From positions 22,890,455-22,954,454 of the forward strand of contig CAIIXF020000002.1 of NCBI GenBank assembly GCA_903813345.2: DNA of 64,000 bases, given 5' to 3'. This document shows, one piece after another, positions 43,019 through 54,059 of this stretch. This DNA is from Owenia fusiformis (Eukaryota; Annelida; Polychaeta; Sabellida; Oweniidae). The notes beneath the pieces were generated by a model. It was given only the letters and a program-made list of their open reading frames with translations, did no database searches and had not been told where the DNA came from. The stretch's first letter is position 1, and every line of letters starts with the position of its first letter. The translations under genes were made by a program, and so were the position numbers.

Positions 43019-43217
43019 CAATGCTACCCCCAGACCCCACCACTGACCTTGACCTACATCTCCAGAAAAGTTTCGATGCTCTAGAAGAACTCCATAGTAC
43101 CCTTACAACAGATATCTTTGTAAGTTTCTGTGTAAAGGACACTCCTAGGATGTCAGAGACAGACGTAGTGGACCACATGCAAGTTGTACAGGATCTCTCA
43201 GAAGATGATTATACATT
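43019..43217 (+). CDS. Exon 47, start of degenerate TIR domain (TIR-1)
   Basis: Two bases complete Ala; MLPPDPTTDLDLHLQKSFDA, then DIFVSFCVKD (TIR box 1 pattern) to LSEDDYTLW. GTAAGT at 43120 lies inside the exon and is not used in this model, since the frame continues as TIR sequence up to donor GTGAGT at 43218. Confidence 0.82.
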
Positions 43218-43805
43218 GTGAGTTTCCTTTTTATGTCATCACATAGACAAGGTGACATGAGTTTCCTTTTTATGTCATCACATAGACAAGGTGACTTGAG
43301 TTTCCTTTTTATGTCATCACATAGACAAGGTAACATGAGTTTCCTTTTTATGTCATCACATAGACAAGGTGACATGAGTATCCTTTTTATGTCATAACAT
43401 AGACAAGGTGACATGAGTTTCCTTTTTATGTTATCACGTAGACAAGGTGACATGAGTTTCCTTTTTATGTTATCACGTAGACAAGGTGACATGAGTTTCC
43501 TTTTTATGTTATCACGTAGACAAGGTGACATGAGTTTCCTTTTTATGTCATCACATAGACAAGGTAACATGAGTTTCCTTTTTATGTCATCACATAGACA
43601 AGGTGACATGAGTATCCTTTTTATGTCATAACATAGACAAGGTGACATGAGTTTCCTTTTTATGTTATCACGTAGACAAGGTGACATGAGTTTCCTTTTT
43701 ATGTTATCACGTAGACAAGGTGACATGAGTTTCCTTTTTATGTTATCACGTAGACAAGGTGACATGAGTTTCCTTTTTATGTTATCACGTAGACATGGTG
43801 ACATT
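43218..43805 (+). repeat. 39-bp minisatellite starting at exon 47's donor, about 15 copies
   Basis: The unit GTTTCCTTTTTATGTCATCA with GACAAGGTGACATGA repeats every 39 bases and begins with the donor itself (TTGTGAGTTTCC). In later copies GTGAGT has become ATGAGT. The long ORFs read here on both strands are the repeat. Confidence 0.92.
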
Positions 43806-44246
43806 GTAACAGCCAGAGTTCAAAAAGGTACACTGTTGTCATCAGATTGGTGAGCAGAGGATTGGTAGCTGCAAATGAATTTTCTTATATGCTCATTTAC
43901 AAACAAGGTATGATATAGTTAATCCTGTACCTTGATGTGACTAGCATTTAGCATAGGCAATCTGTGGTTGACATTTGTAACAATTGTCACACATTTGTAA
44001 CCATTTTGTAACTTGCCAGATGGTAACATTTTGTCATATATATGCCTTGTTTTTACACTTTTGTAGTTAACAAACACCGTTATAAATATATTGATAGTGT
44101 AGGTCTAAGGAAGTCAAAACCCAGGTATGAGATAGTAGTAAATACAATATTACTCTATATTTATTAACAATAAACAGTAATTTGTAATAACTAGCCAGAA
44201 GATCAGAATCAAAGTGAGGGATAATACTCAACACATATATTTGCAG

Positions 44247-44313
44247 GTGGTATGATGAGGACAATACAGAGACTAACTTCAGCAAAGTAGCCCTAGCTCT
44301 GCAAGATTCAAAG
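44247..44313 (+). CDS. Exon 48, TIR-1
   Basis: Completes Leu; WYDEDNTETNFSKVALALQD SK. LWYDE matches the TIR box 2 region (hhhD). Phase 0, donor GTCTGT (weak). Confidence 0.78.
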
Positions 44314-44387
44314 GTCTGTTGTACTACTATCATATTACTCAGTCTAACACAAAGCCGAGGGAATAGATTAAATTGAGTTCATGTACA

Positions 44388-45500
44388 GTAGAACCTGTGT
44401 AAGTGGAACGCCTTCCGTTCTGCCAAAAAGCGTTCCACTTAGGAGGTGTTCCACTTACGGAGGTTTTGGAATCGCGGGGAAATAAATAACATACAAGATC
44501 AAATATAGGGTTGATATGTTTTATTGGAAATCTGATTCTCCGTTCATTGCAGGGCAGCTATATACCATTAATTATCCATTTGTTTTACTCAAAAAGGTAT
44601 CTGACATTCTTAATCCTCCTCATTCTTCCAAAAGGTTTTCTGACATTCTTAATCCTCCTCATTCTGCCAAAATGTTTTCTGAGATTCTTAATCCTCCTCA
44701 GTCTGCCAGTCTTGGGCAAAAAGATTTGTCAATTAAGTTTTAAAGACTTGTTCCTACTGCTAATAATTCAATTGTTTTTAACTGACATTCTTAATCTAAC
44801 TTATCAAGTTTGAAAAAAACAGCAAGGGGTATTAATTAGTGATAGCATCACATGTCCATCTCTACAGGAGGTTAATCTAATTTGCTGAATGATAATCTTA
44901 TAAATCCTAATTTGCTAATTATCAAATTAATTAGTGGTAGCATCACATGTTTATCTCTACAGGAGGTTAATCCTATTTGCTGAATGGTAATCCATTAAAA
45001 AACCTTATTTGGCAATTATCAGTTATTACCTGTTTTCATACCCAGATATCACTGTAGGAGGTTAATTCTGTTTACATACAGTATCAATATTGAAATTTAT
45101 GGAAAATGACTGTTCCACTTAGCAGGTTAATTTTTCAATATGGAGTGTTCACCGTTCAAGTTTGGAGGTGTTCCACTTACAGAGGTTCAATTAACATTAA
45201 GTCAATGGGTTTTTAAAACGGGACTTTGAAAAAGCGTTCCACTTGTGAGGTGTTCCACTTACGGAGATGTTCCACTTAGCAGGTTGTACATGTTTTTCTG
45301 GTGCTGGTCATAAGACTGCATATTTCATTTGGACTTATTGTATAAATAAATACACGGAGACGAGTTTGAAGTAATGGAATCAATCTTTAGGCAGCAAAAG
45401 AGAAAGAATTTAAAGTTAAATATGTGTAAGTGGAACACCCCTGGGACCTCAAAAAAGTGTTCCACTTAGGAGGTGTTCCACTTACAGAGTTTCATCGACA
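44388..45500. repeat. Composite of GTTCCACTT elements and short tandem repeats
   Basis: ACAGTAGAACCTGTGTAAGT at 44388 and AGCGTTCCACTT words at 44430, 45230 and 45470 mark inverted elements. Between them lie three copies of TCTGACATTCTTAATCCTCC (about 44600-44720) and a duplicated GTGATAGCATCACATG block (about 44840 and 44935). No exon was found in the intron 44314-45602. Confidence 0.6.
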
Positions 45501-45602
45501 TAAAGTCAGTGGATTACTGGATGTTACTGATTTAACTGTACCTAATAATACACCCATGATATTGCTTGGGTTTGTTCAACTTAAGTGTACCTGTTTTTGT
45601 AG

Positions 45603-45767
45603 ATGATGCTTATTTTTATGTCTTCTGACTATGAAAAAGATGAGAAATGCTTCAAGACATTTCACTATGGGACACAGACTTTGCAGAAACCATTTATCTT
45701 GGTGGTGGTAGGGCAAAGTATGGAATGGCAGAAAACACATCTTGGCATGCTCATTGGACCACAGGAG
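45603..45767 (+). CDS. Exon 49, TIR-1, catalytic glutamate replaced
   Basis: 55 codons, phase 0 at both ends. MMLIFMSSDYEKDEKCFKTF HYG aligns with exon 52 ACISKEYANSKNCMRELHFA: the Glu of CMREL, which is the catalytic position in TIR NAD hydrolases, is Thr here. Followed by FILVVVGQSMEW and IGPQE. Confidence 0.85.
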
Positions 45768-46147
45768 GTAAGTCGCTACCATGATTCAATTTGCTTATAT
45801 AGTATATGTAAGTCTACAAATAGAATAAGGCTTTATATTGATGAAAGTTCTCGAATTGAAAATATTGAGCCCAAACACCCTAATATCGTTCAAATTATTC
45901 AAAGGAAAATATATATATAGCCTGAAAATTCATAATGTAGCAGATTTCTTTTATTTTGCTGTACATAATAGCTGGAATCAATGATTCATCATATGATTTA
46001 CTCATCCTAGATTATAGTGAAATTAGTGAATACCATGAAATTCTTAATTCTTTCAAAGGAACAGTTCCTCTATCTTTCAAGTTGATGATGTTCTTTGAAA
46101 AAGTGTTGAATACCTTTTTATTTGAAATTTTTATAGAGTGTCATTAA

Positions 46148-46560
46148 GTATCCAATTATTGTATGTTCCACTTGAACTCATTGAGTATCCAATAATTGTA
46201 TGTTCCACTTGAACTCATTGCTGAGTATCCAATAATTGTATGTTCCACTTGAACTCATTGCTGAGTAAATAATTATTGTATGTTCCACTTGAACTCATTG
46301 AGTATCCAATTATTGTATGTTCCACTTGAACTCATTGAGTATCCAATAATTGTATGTTCCACTTGAACTCATTGCTTAGTATCCAATAATTGTATGTTCC
46401 ACTTGAACTCATTGCTGAGTAAATAATTATTGTATGTTCCACTTGAACTCATTGAGTATCCAATAATTGTATGTTCCACTTGAACTCATTGCTGAGTATC
46501 CAATAATTGTATGTTCCACTTGAACTCATTGCTGAGTATCCAATTATTGTTCCACTAGAA
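46148..46560. repeat. Minisatellite GTATGTTCCACTTGAACTCA, 40-43 bp period
   Basis: About nine copies of GAGTATCCAATAATTGTATG / TTCCACTTGAACTCATTGCT with small length differences fill the intron before exon 50. Confidence 0.9.
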
Positions 46561-46639
46561 CTTGAACCTTTCAAAAAGTGGTTATGTCCAGCCATTAGTA
46601 AAAAATATTGTGACTTACAACTTTTTTCCGACTTTACAG

Positions 46640-46732
46640 GTGTTTGTGAATATGAGGCAGAAAGAGCGCTACCCACATAAGATTGAGGAATTAAAAACAA
46701 TGGTCGCTGACAAACTTGGTTCCATTGACAAG
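46640..46732 (+). CDS. Exon 50, end of TIR-1
   Basis: 31 codons, phase 0 at both ends: VFVNMRQKERYPHKIEELKT MVADKLGSIDK, a helix linking the two TIR units. Donor GTATGC. Confidence 0.8.
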
Positions 46733-46799
46733 GTATGCCTTGTCTATAAATCATCCAGTGCCTTAAGAGAACATATTGGCCGTATTAAACTTTTAGAGG

Positions 46800-47195
46800 T
46801 GTTTCTTTTATACAATACAATTATTATACAATGTGCAATACAATACAATTACAATATAATGTACAATACAATTACCACACAGTATACAATGCAATTGCAA
46901 TAACAATACGATGTACAATACAATACAATCACTATACAATGTACACTACAAATCCTATCAGTATACAACACACAATACAACTAATATACATTTTACAATA
47001 CAATTACTATACAGTATACAATGTACAATACAATTACTATACAGTATACAATGCAGTTGCAATAACTATATGATGTACAATACAATACAACCACTATACA
47101 ATGTACACTACAAATCCTATCAGTATACAACATACAATACAACTAATTTACTATTTACAATATAATTACTATACAATTTACAATGTACATAAATA
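46800..47195. repeat. TACAATACAATTACTATAC tandem repeat
   Basis: Short AATACAATTACTATACA words with a duplicated block of about 180 bp (around 46905 and 47085). Intronic. Confidence 0.8.
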
Positions 47196-47233
47196 TTATG
47201 GGATAAACATGTAATGGTTTGAATATATCCTAG

Positions 47234-47416
47234 GAGGAGAATGACAATGATGGCCAGTTGGTGTTCATAAGCTATTGTTGGTCAAACTCCCATGATGCAA
47301 TACGACGTGGAAGCAAGAAAATCCAGGGGGCGCTAGGAGCATTTGACCCCCGTGAGATCAAGAATAAGCTGGAGGAGAACGGGATCAAATGTTGGATTGA
47401 CATAGAGAATATTAAG
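47234..47416 (+). CDS. Exon 51, canonical TIR domain (TIR-2), boxes 1-2
   Basis: 61 codons, phase 0 at both ends. EENDNDGQLVFISYCWSNSH DA: VFISYCWSN is TIR box 1, DPREIKNKLEENGIKCWIDI the helix A to strand B (BB) stretch. Acceptor ATCCTAG, donor GTGATT. Confidence 0.92.
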
Positions 47417-47451
47417 GTGATTTAATTTAACTTATGTTGCCTTATGAACCT

Positions 47452-47632
47452 TTACAGTAAAACTTGACTTGTCACTGGCTGGGACTGGTCAAAATTGTTC
47501 AGATTGGCAAGTGTTTACATTTCGAGGTTCTTTAACATGAAAATTTGCGGGACATTTCATATAAAAATATGACTGACATTCGAAGGTGTTCGGACTAAAA
47601 TGTATATGGATACACAGGCTCCACTCTATTAG
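47452..47632. repeat. CAGTAAAACCTGT-type element
   Basis: TACAGTAAAACTTGACTTGT and GGATACACAGGCTCCACT with internal GTGTTCGGACTAA; a diverged family member. Confidence 0.5.
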
Positions 47633-47807
47633 CTATTTTAAAATAAAATTATAAAGAACTATTATTAACTATGTATAACTACATGAGACAGTTCAATGTT
47701 ATCAAATTTTGAAGAATCCTTTTTGAAGAATATTCCAAATTGCCATGTTGAAGCTGTAAATAAAATGTAAGAAGAATACCTTAGACAGTCTTGATTCCAA
47801 ATTTCAG

Positions 47808-47990
47808 AAAGGATTATTTGAAGATATAATCGGTGGAATAAAGAAAGCAGATGTGGTGCTAGCGTGTATATCTAAGGAGTATGCTAACTCAAAGAACTGC
47901 ATGAGGGAACTTCACTTTGCTGCCAACACCATGAACAAGCCAGTTGTGTTTGCTGTGGTGGGCACTGGGGATGAATGGGAACGTTCTGAG
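47808..47990 (+). CDS. Exon 52, TIR-2 with putative catalytic Glu
   Basis: 61 codons, phase 0 at both ends. KGLFEDIIGGIKKADVVLAC then ISKEYANSKNCMRELHFA: S..Y..S.NC..E is the core of catalytic TIRs, where the Glu corresponds to the NADase residue of SARM1-type and bacterial TIRs. FAVVGTGDEWERSE closes the fold. Activity is inferred from family. Confidence 0.92.
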
Positions 47991-48225
47991 GTGAGACATT
48001 AACAATCTGTAGTATTCTAGACAAACATATAAATCTAATGCATTCTAAGCCAATTGTGTTTGCTGTGGTGGGCACTGGAGATGAATGGGAACGTTCTGAG
48101 GTGAGACATTAACAATCTGTAGTATTCTAGACAAACATATAAATCTAATGCATTCTAAGCCAGTTGTGTTTGCTGTGGTGGGCACTGGAGATGAATGGGA
48201 ACGTTCTGAGGTGAGACATTAACAA
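47940..48225 (+). repeat. 110-bp tandem array of exon 52's 3' end and donor, three copies
   Basis: CCAGTTGTGTTTGCTGTGG starts at 47940 (exonic), 48050 and 48160 with a period of exactly 110. Donors GTGAGA follow at 47991, 48101 and 48211. The copies are nearly identical; 110 is not a multiple of three and the intervening DNA has stops. Confidence 0.92.
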
Positions 48226-48437
48226 TCTCAGGGCATTGGAGGGAATTATTGATAAATCATGAGCATATTAGACGGACTGAATTCTAGCCATGTTCAATAT
48301 ATGAAATTTGACCCACTGGAAATGCCTACATAGTAATGAGCAAATAGTCACAATGGTTCAACAAGTAATGGACAAGTATACAAGAACAAAATATTCTTCG
48401 TACATTGAATTAATTATATTTTCCTTTTATTTTACAG

Positions 48438-48635
48438 ATCAATTTTGTATTTGGAACAGATAAGCCTCCAAAGATCAACTTTCAAGAGGAATGGTCTGAC
48501 AAACTGATCCCAAGATTGGTTGCTAAGCTACAAGAGAAACTGGCCAATCAGAAAGAGAAAAAGGAACATGAGCAAATGAAATCATCAACAAAAGATAAAC
48601 ATAAAACCAGCAAGAATGAGAAGGTTTCACTCTAT
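48438..48635 (+). CDS. Exon 53, TIR-2 end and basic coiled-coil tail
   Basis: 66 codons, phase 0 at both ends. INFVFGTDKPPKINFQEEWS DKLI then a Lys/Glu-rich helix. I chose the donor GTGAGT at 48636 over GTTTCA at 48624; both keep phase. Confidence 0.82.
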
Positions 48636-49049
48636 GTGAGTTGCTCTGAATTTTTTAGATTTAGGAGAAATTATGGAATTTCAACACGATATAGTAAAAT
48701 AAAATATTCACAATACTGTTGCGTGGGAAGCAAAATTTTGCTTCAAAAAAGGGCTTTTGGGTTTCACGTTGGTGTACATCATCAACTATTCTCGAATGTT
48801 AGGTTCAACATCATACTCTGAGGCATCATCATTATCAGTAGTGTTGAAGTAAAGAATCGTTTGTGCCTTTTCTCAAATTTCTCTATCTTTCTTATATCAT
48901 AACAATGTCAATATCAAAACAAGGTCAACCCCAATGTGTTGCCCAATTTTGATAAGAAGAGAAATCTCCAAAGGGATCTGTTTTTTGGAACCATGTGGGT
49001 TCTTATAACTAGTAAACTGTGTCATACTCATTTTCACACTGTGTTGCAG

Positions 49050-49176
49050 GAGGAGTATGAATTAGCTCAGCGTAAGTTTCTGCGTCAGATTATTGCATAT
49101 TCCAGGACTATGGGAAACTCCAGTTATCCACGTTTACATGTCCTTGACTTCAATAGACCAGATATCAAGAAAACTG
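49050..49176 (+). CDS. Exon 54, C-terminal region
   Basis: EEYELAQRKFLRQIIAYSRT and YPRLHVLDFNRPDIKKT; phase 1, donor GTAAGC. Unassigned; the next exon is 11.4 kb downstream. Confidence 0.8.
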
Positions 49177-51519
49177 GTAAGCATATCATGGTGTTTCATT
49201 AAGTTATATTACTGGATGAGCGTGGTGTAAAAGTGGTTTTGAAAAATAGCAAATTTCTCTTTATGTAGGTAATTTGTGGTTTATGATTCTACATTGATTC
49301 TGAAAATACTAGTGTCTAGTTTTTCAGCGTTTTGGAAATATTCAGATTTATACCCCCCTTGTTTGATTTTGAGGGGGGTACTAGGAAGGCCATGTAAAAT
49401 TCCTAGAATTTACAACCAATCATTTTGATATTTACAGGTAATCATGTACTTATCATGTCCTACAAAAGTAATAAGTTTCATCAAAGTTAGTCAACAGGCG
49501 GAGATCATATGTCAAAAAGTACACAATTTCGTCAAAATGTAAGACACCCCATGAGACAAAACACATATTATTTTAACGAAATTGGAAAGAAACACCATAA
49601 AAACATTTTAGAAAACTTATTCAGAGTATGTTTGATAATATTAAATCAAGTGCTGTTTTATCTTATCCACACAGTGAAATCTTTTGCTCATGATTATATG
49701 GCAATGCAAATTAATTTAGAAAGGGGACGTGGCACTTTTCCAAAGAATTCTTAACTTGTGTCCAAATTTTTGAAGAAAATAAATAACCAATTGTCCTGTT
49801 ATTTGCAGATATTATTCACATCATTATGTTTGACAATCATGGAAAGTTTCATCAGTGTTGGTTTACTGGTTACTATAGTATGCAGATTTATACCCCTTGG
49901 TATGATTTTTAATTGGGGTACAATGAAAGCCATCTATAATTCCTAGAATATACAGCTAATCATCTTGATATTTACAGGTAATCGTCTACATATCATGTCT
50001 TAAAACCATGACAATTTTCATCAATGTGTATCAATTGGTTGCTATGGAAACATAAATCATTTTTTCAAAAGTACACATTAAGGGAGGTACTATGAAAGCC
50101 ATATATAATTCCTAGAATATCTAACCAATCATCTTGTTATTGACAGGTAGTTTTCTACTCACCATGTTCTTCCACTGTGACAAAGTTCATAAATGCGGGG
50201 CAAATGGTTGCTATGGTAACAGAAATCATTTGTTAAAAAGTACACATTAGGGCGTACTATGAAAGCCATTTATAATTCCTTAAATATCAAAACAATCATT
50301 ATGATATTTACAGACAATCTACTACTTATCACACAACGAGAAACACTATATAATAAACTCCAATACGACGAGATAATATATTTGTTATCCAAATTGATTA
50401 ATAACTAATAAGATCAGATACTGTTAAATAATATTCTGCCCGGGATTTGTTATTGTCGTATACAAACGTGGTATCCGAACTGCTTACTTATAGTATCCGT
50501 TGCGACCATTAACAATATTGTAAATGTCTAATTAGCTAAGTAAATAAACATGTCGTCACAGTCGCTGTTGGCTATGGAGAGTTATTAATAATTATCGATC
50601 ATAAATGTTATCATACCTTTCTTGATTTAAATATCCAAATATTTACTATGTTTAAAAATGAAAATGTTTGATTTTTAAGTAACTGTTCGACCTTTTTTCT
50701 TATTATCAAGAACGCGCAAGCAAGTTCGGCAATCCTTGTACATTGTGTGCACAGTATGCGCATTTTAATCGTTGTATATTTTTCTATATACTATAATACT
50801 ATTCATTTTTTTGTACAATTGAACCGAACATACCAAAATCATCAGCTTTAAATAGATTATATGTTACGAAATTAGCCTTAAAATAATAAAATTCGTGCGT
50901 TTGTAAATGCTCTCAATAAAGAAATAGACCAAAATACGCAAGTTTACTTTGAAGTTTCTTTTATCGTCTTTTGTCATTAAACTTTGATGTTCTATCGATA
51001 AAATATGTGGAAATACCAGAAGAAGCATTGGAGTAGGAGAGTTTAACTAGAAGACAGCAACCCCTTGGAAAAGCATACTTCATAACCGTGTGCAATATAT
51101 GTATATTATAATATGTAACCTAAGATTCATTTTGGAAAACATTATAATATTATACTACAGAATAATTATACTTTTAATATTAGGAGGCTCTCATTTATTC
51201 TCGGACCAAAAGCGATTTTATACCCGAACATCTAATTCTCCAGCTGAATTTTTCAGGAATAAAAAAGTTCACAATGATCATGCTTTTAGTAAGATACATA
51301 CTGCTTATCCTCGGCCCGTTCACTAATTAACCGTTTGTCATCAAATGACTACAAGAATCTGTTACGTATCACAGCCAAGTCATTTTTATTTGAAATAAAG
51401 AAATTATTTATTTATTCTTCGATTTGAACGTGAAATATGTTTTAAAGTATGACGTAAAATTACAGAAATGCGCCCCTCCCCCCTCCCTTCCTGGCATGAA
51501 CTATTTACATTTTTAAACG

Positions 51520-53890
51520 GAAATAAATGCGTATTACGGGATTGTGACGTTTGATGACAGTGACTATTTCCCGTCACCTGCATTGTTTGCCTCATCATGG
51601 GAAAACGGGATTGAGTCTATATTGAACTAATTAATTAGAAATCGACAGATATTTTTGTCTACATGCTCATTTACCTCTAAGTGGTTAAAATATCAAAGAA
51701 CTAGGACGTCGGTTTTTAGATAGGCTGTAATCATAAATGTATTGACTGCAGGGCCTTACCCGGGGGGGGGGGGGGTCACCATTCTTAGCACTTTTCAAGT
51801 GATTGCGGGGCCAGATTTGTCAAATGTAAACCCCCTTGGAAAGTTTTGAAAAGTGACCACCCCCCCCCCCCATTGACAAAATGTGATTACGGTCCTGCAC
51901 GTTTTACAAAGCTTTTAAAAACAGGTCGTGTAGTATGTAGACACCCATTGTTTGATATTTATAGCAAAAACATTGACATTTGAAAGTTTGTGACGCTGCG
52001 TTATTTTGAATAAATCTTATATCTAAGAAGCCTATTGGTTGAAAAAAATACCTAGAAGACTTAACATATTTCCCAATGTCATGCACCTATTAATTTAGCA
52101 ATTAAATTATGATTATAAACTTTCTCTTGAAACAATAAATCTTCCAGATTTGTTGAATTTTTGGACAAAATCGGCTACCCCCTCCCCCTCCGTTCATTAC
52201 TTCCGATCATCGGGCGTGATGTTGATTTTTATAATATGTTATGTTATGTTATATTTATTTCCATATTATAATTCTTACAATTGAATAACAATATATCTCT
52301 CTAAAATTAAATTTGAAATAAACCGAAGAATAATCAGCAAGTCTGATTGAAAATACACATCCTGTAAAAGAGAGAAGAATTTAATCCGTCTGAATCTGAT
52401 TGCAAAATATAAATCTGTCTCATTAGGAAATTAATCCCTGCTATTTAACTTGCACATAATCTAAAAGCTAATAGTCAAGCTTATCACAATATAGTAGAAC
52501 ATCTTGGCTTCAGATATTATTTTCTCATGAATTTTAAAAATCGGCCGAGAACTGATTAAGTAACATTCCGCACACGCCGTCTGATTGCATATTTGAAACG
52601 GCAACATCCGATCTACTACAGTATGAATAATCCAATTGACTTTGATAGCATATATTTGTTTTCAGACATATTTTGTATTTGCGCCAGCTTCGTCCCCCCC
52701 CCCCCTTCACGTGATGCCTTTCAAATCAATTCATTTCACAAATGACATAGAACTGCAAACGCCTGTTGCGTTTATTCCAAATGCAACAAGGCTAGCAGTT
52801 GAATAATAAAACAAGACAAATCAAAATCATCCAACATACGTATCATGTATAGTTCCCCTTTTATAGGAGGCGTTATTAGGTAATTAGGTCACTATTATTA
52901 ATGAGGAAAATGTAGAACCAAATAAATGTTCATCTCAGCCTCAGTATTTGAGAGTTCATTTCATTTCACATCTGAGGATACATTTAGTTGTACACCATAC
53001 ACATGCCTTCTGTTCATGCCCCGGTTTTAATGAACGCACTTTTGAATCATTGTAACATGTTATGTTCTAAATGGATGCATCAAGATCTTGTGTTGCAAAT
53101 CTATAGGTAAATTTCACCAGCCTATGACTTTTAAATACATTCTTTATATGTACATGTACAGTAACTCCGGAAAATCTAGTATCATCAGTATTTTTTAACA
53201 AACTGGGACTTTTGATGTGAAAATCAATTATGATAGCAATATATGAGCAACGGTTTAGATTAAAACTGGGAAAAGCAGGCGGTCGCCGTCCGGGTCGCCG
53301 TATGCTTGACGCACGGCTAGTGTAACAATGTGAAGGGTAACAGCCCGCTTCCCCTATAACCTTGCCAATGTCCATATACGCTTCTGCTTTTTCAAATTTC
53401 GGATCACCTTTGGGATGGAGATAATATACATGTAGATTTGTTACTAGGGGGGGGGGGGGGGGGCACACAGAAACAGACATTCTGGAGAAATAAGGGATTA
53501 TCGGGGACTTATTTCCAAATCCACAGATTAGTGTCAAAAGCAGTTATTTACAAGGCTATGATTTTAAATGGATAATTGACTCTTAAAACATGGGTTAAAG
53601 GCTAGTCCAAGTGCAGACCCGTACCAAGCTTATGTCACGTTATGTGGGGGGGGGCTGAACCCTGACAAGGGGGTTCACATTTATGATTCAAGAAAGCAAC
53701 GTCCGAGTTATTTGATATTCCTAACCACTTAAAGAGGTGAATGAGCAAAACCTCCGTTGATTTTTAATTAATAAGTTCAATAGACTCAATCCCGTTTTCC
53801 CATGATGATGCAATCAATGCAGCTGACAGGAAACAGACACTGTGTCATCAAATGTCCCAATCCAGTAATACGCATTTATTTCCTCAAACT
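51520..53890. repeat. Inner inverted repeat pair within the 11-kb element
   Basis: 51530-51715 (CATCATGGGAAAACGGGATT and flanks) is present as a diverged reverse complement at about 53700-53875. A CAGGG/CCTGC G-run element sits at 51748-51898 beside the left arm. Another inverted pair is 52340-52367 versus 55345-55385 (CTTTTACAGGATGTGTATTT). Confidence 0.65.
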
Positions 53891-54059
53891 AAGATGAATA
53901 TAACAGTTTCTTAAGAACAAAAACCGTAATCAGTTTTTATCAAGGGGGCTACTTTTCAAGAATCCAAGGGGGTTCACTTTTGAAAACTTTGGTCCTAAAA
54001 ACCACTTGAAACTGCTCAAAATGGTGAAAAGTTTAAACTGTATGATTTTGGGAGATTTG

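Noticed and set aside
43120-43125. GTAAGT inside exon 47 as a donor
   Set aside because: The frame continues past it with TIR-like sequence (VSFCVKD to YTLW) that joins exon 48 in phase; stopping here would remove TIR box 1 and the phase would not fit exon 48.
43145-43804. 219-codon minus-strand ORF and matching plus-strand ORFs
   Set aside because: Pure translation of the 39-bp minisatellite after exon 47 (a 13-residue period); no start context and no family.
46148-46560. CRISPR-like regular repeats
   Set aside because: The repeats are contiguous without unique spacers and lie in a eukaryotic intron; it is a minisatellite.
48624-48629. GTTTCA as donor of exon 53
   Set aside because: The stronger GTGAGT 12 bases later also keeps phase 0.
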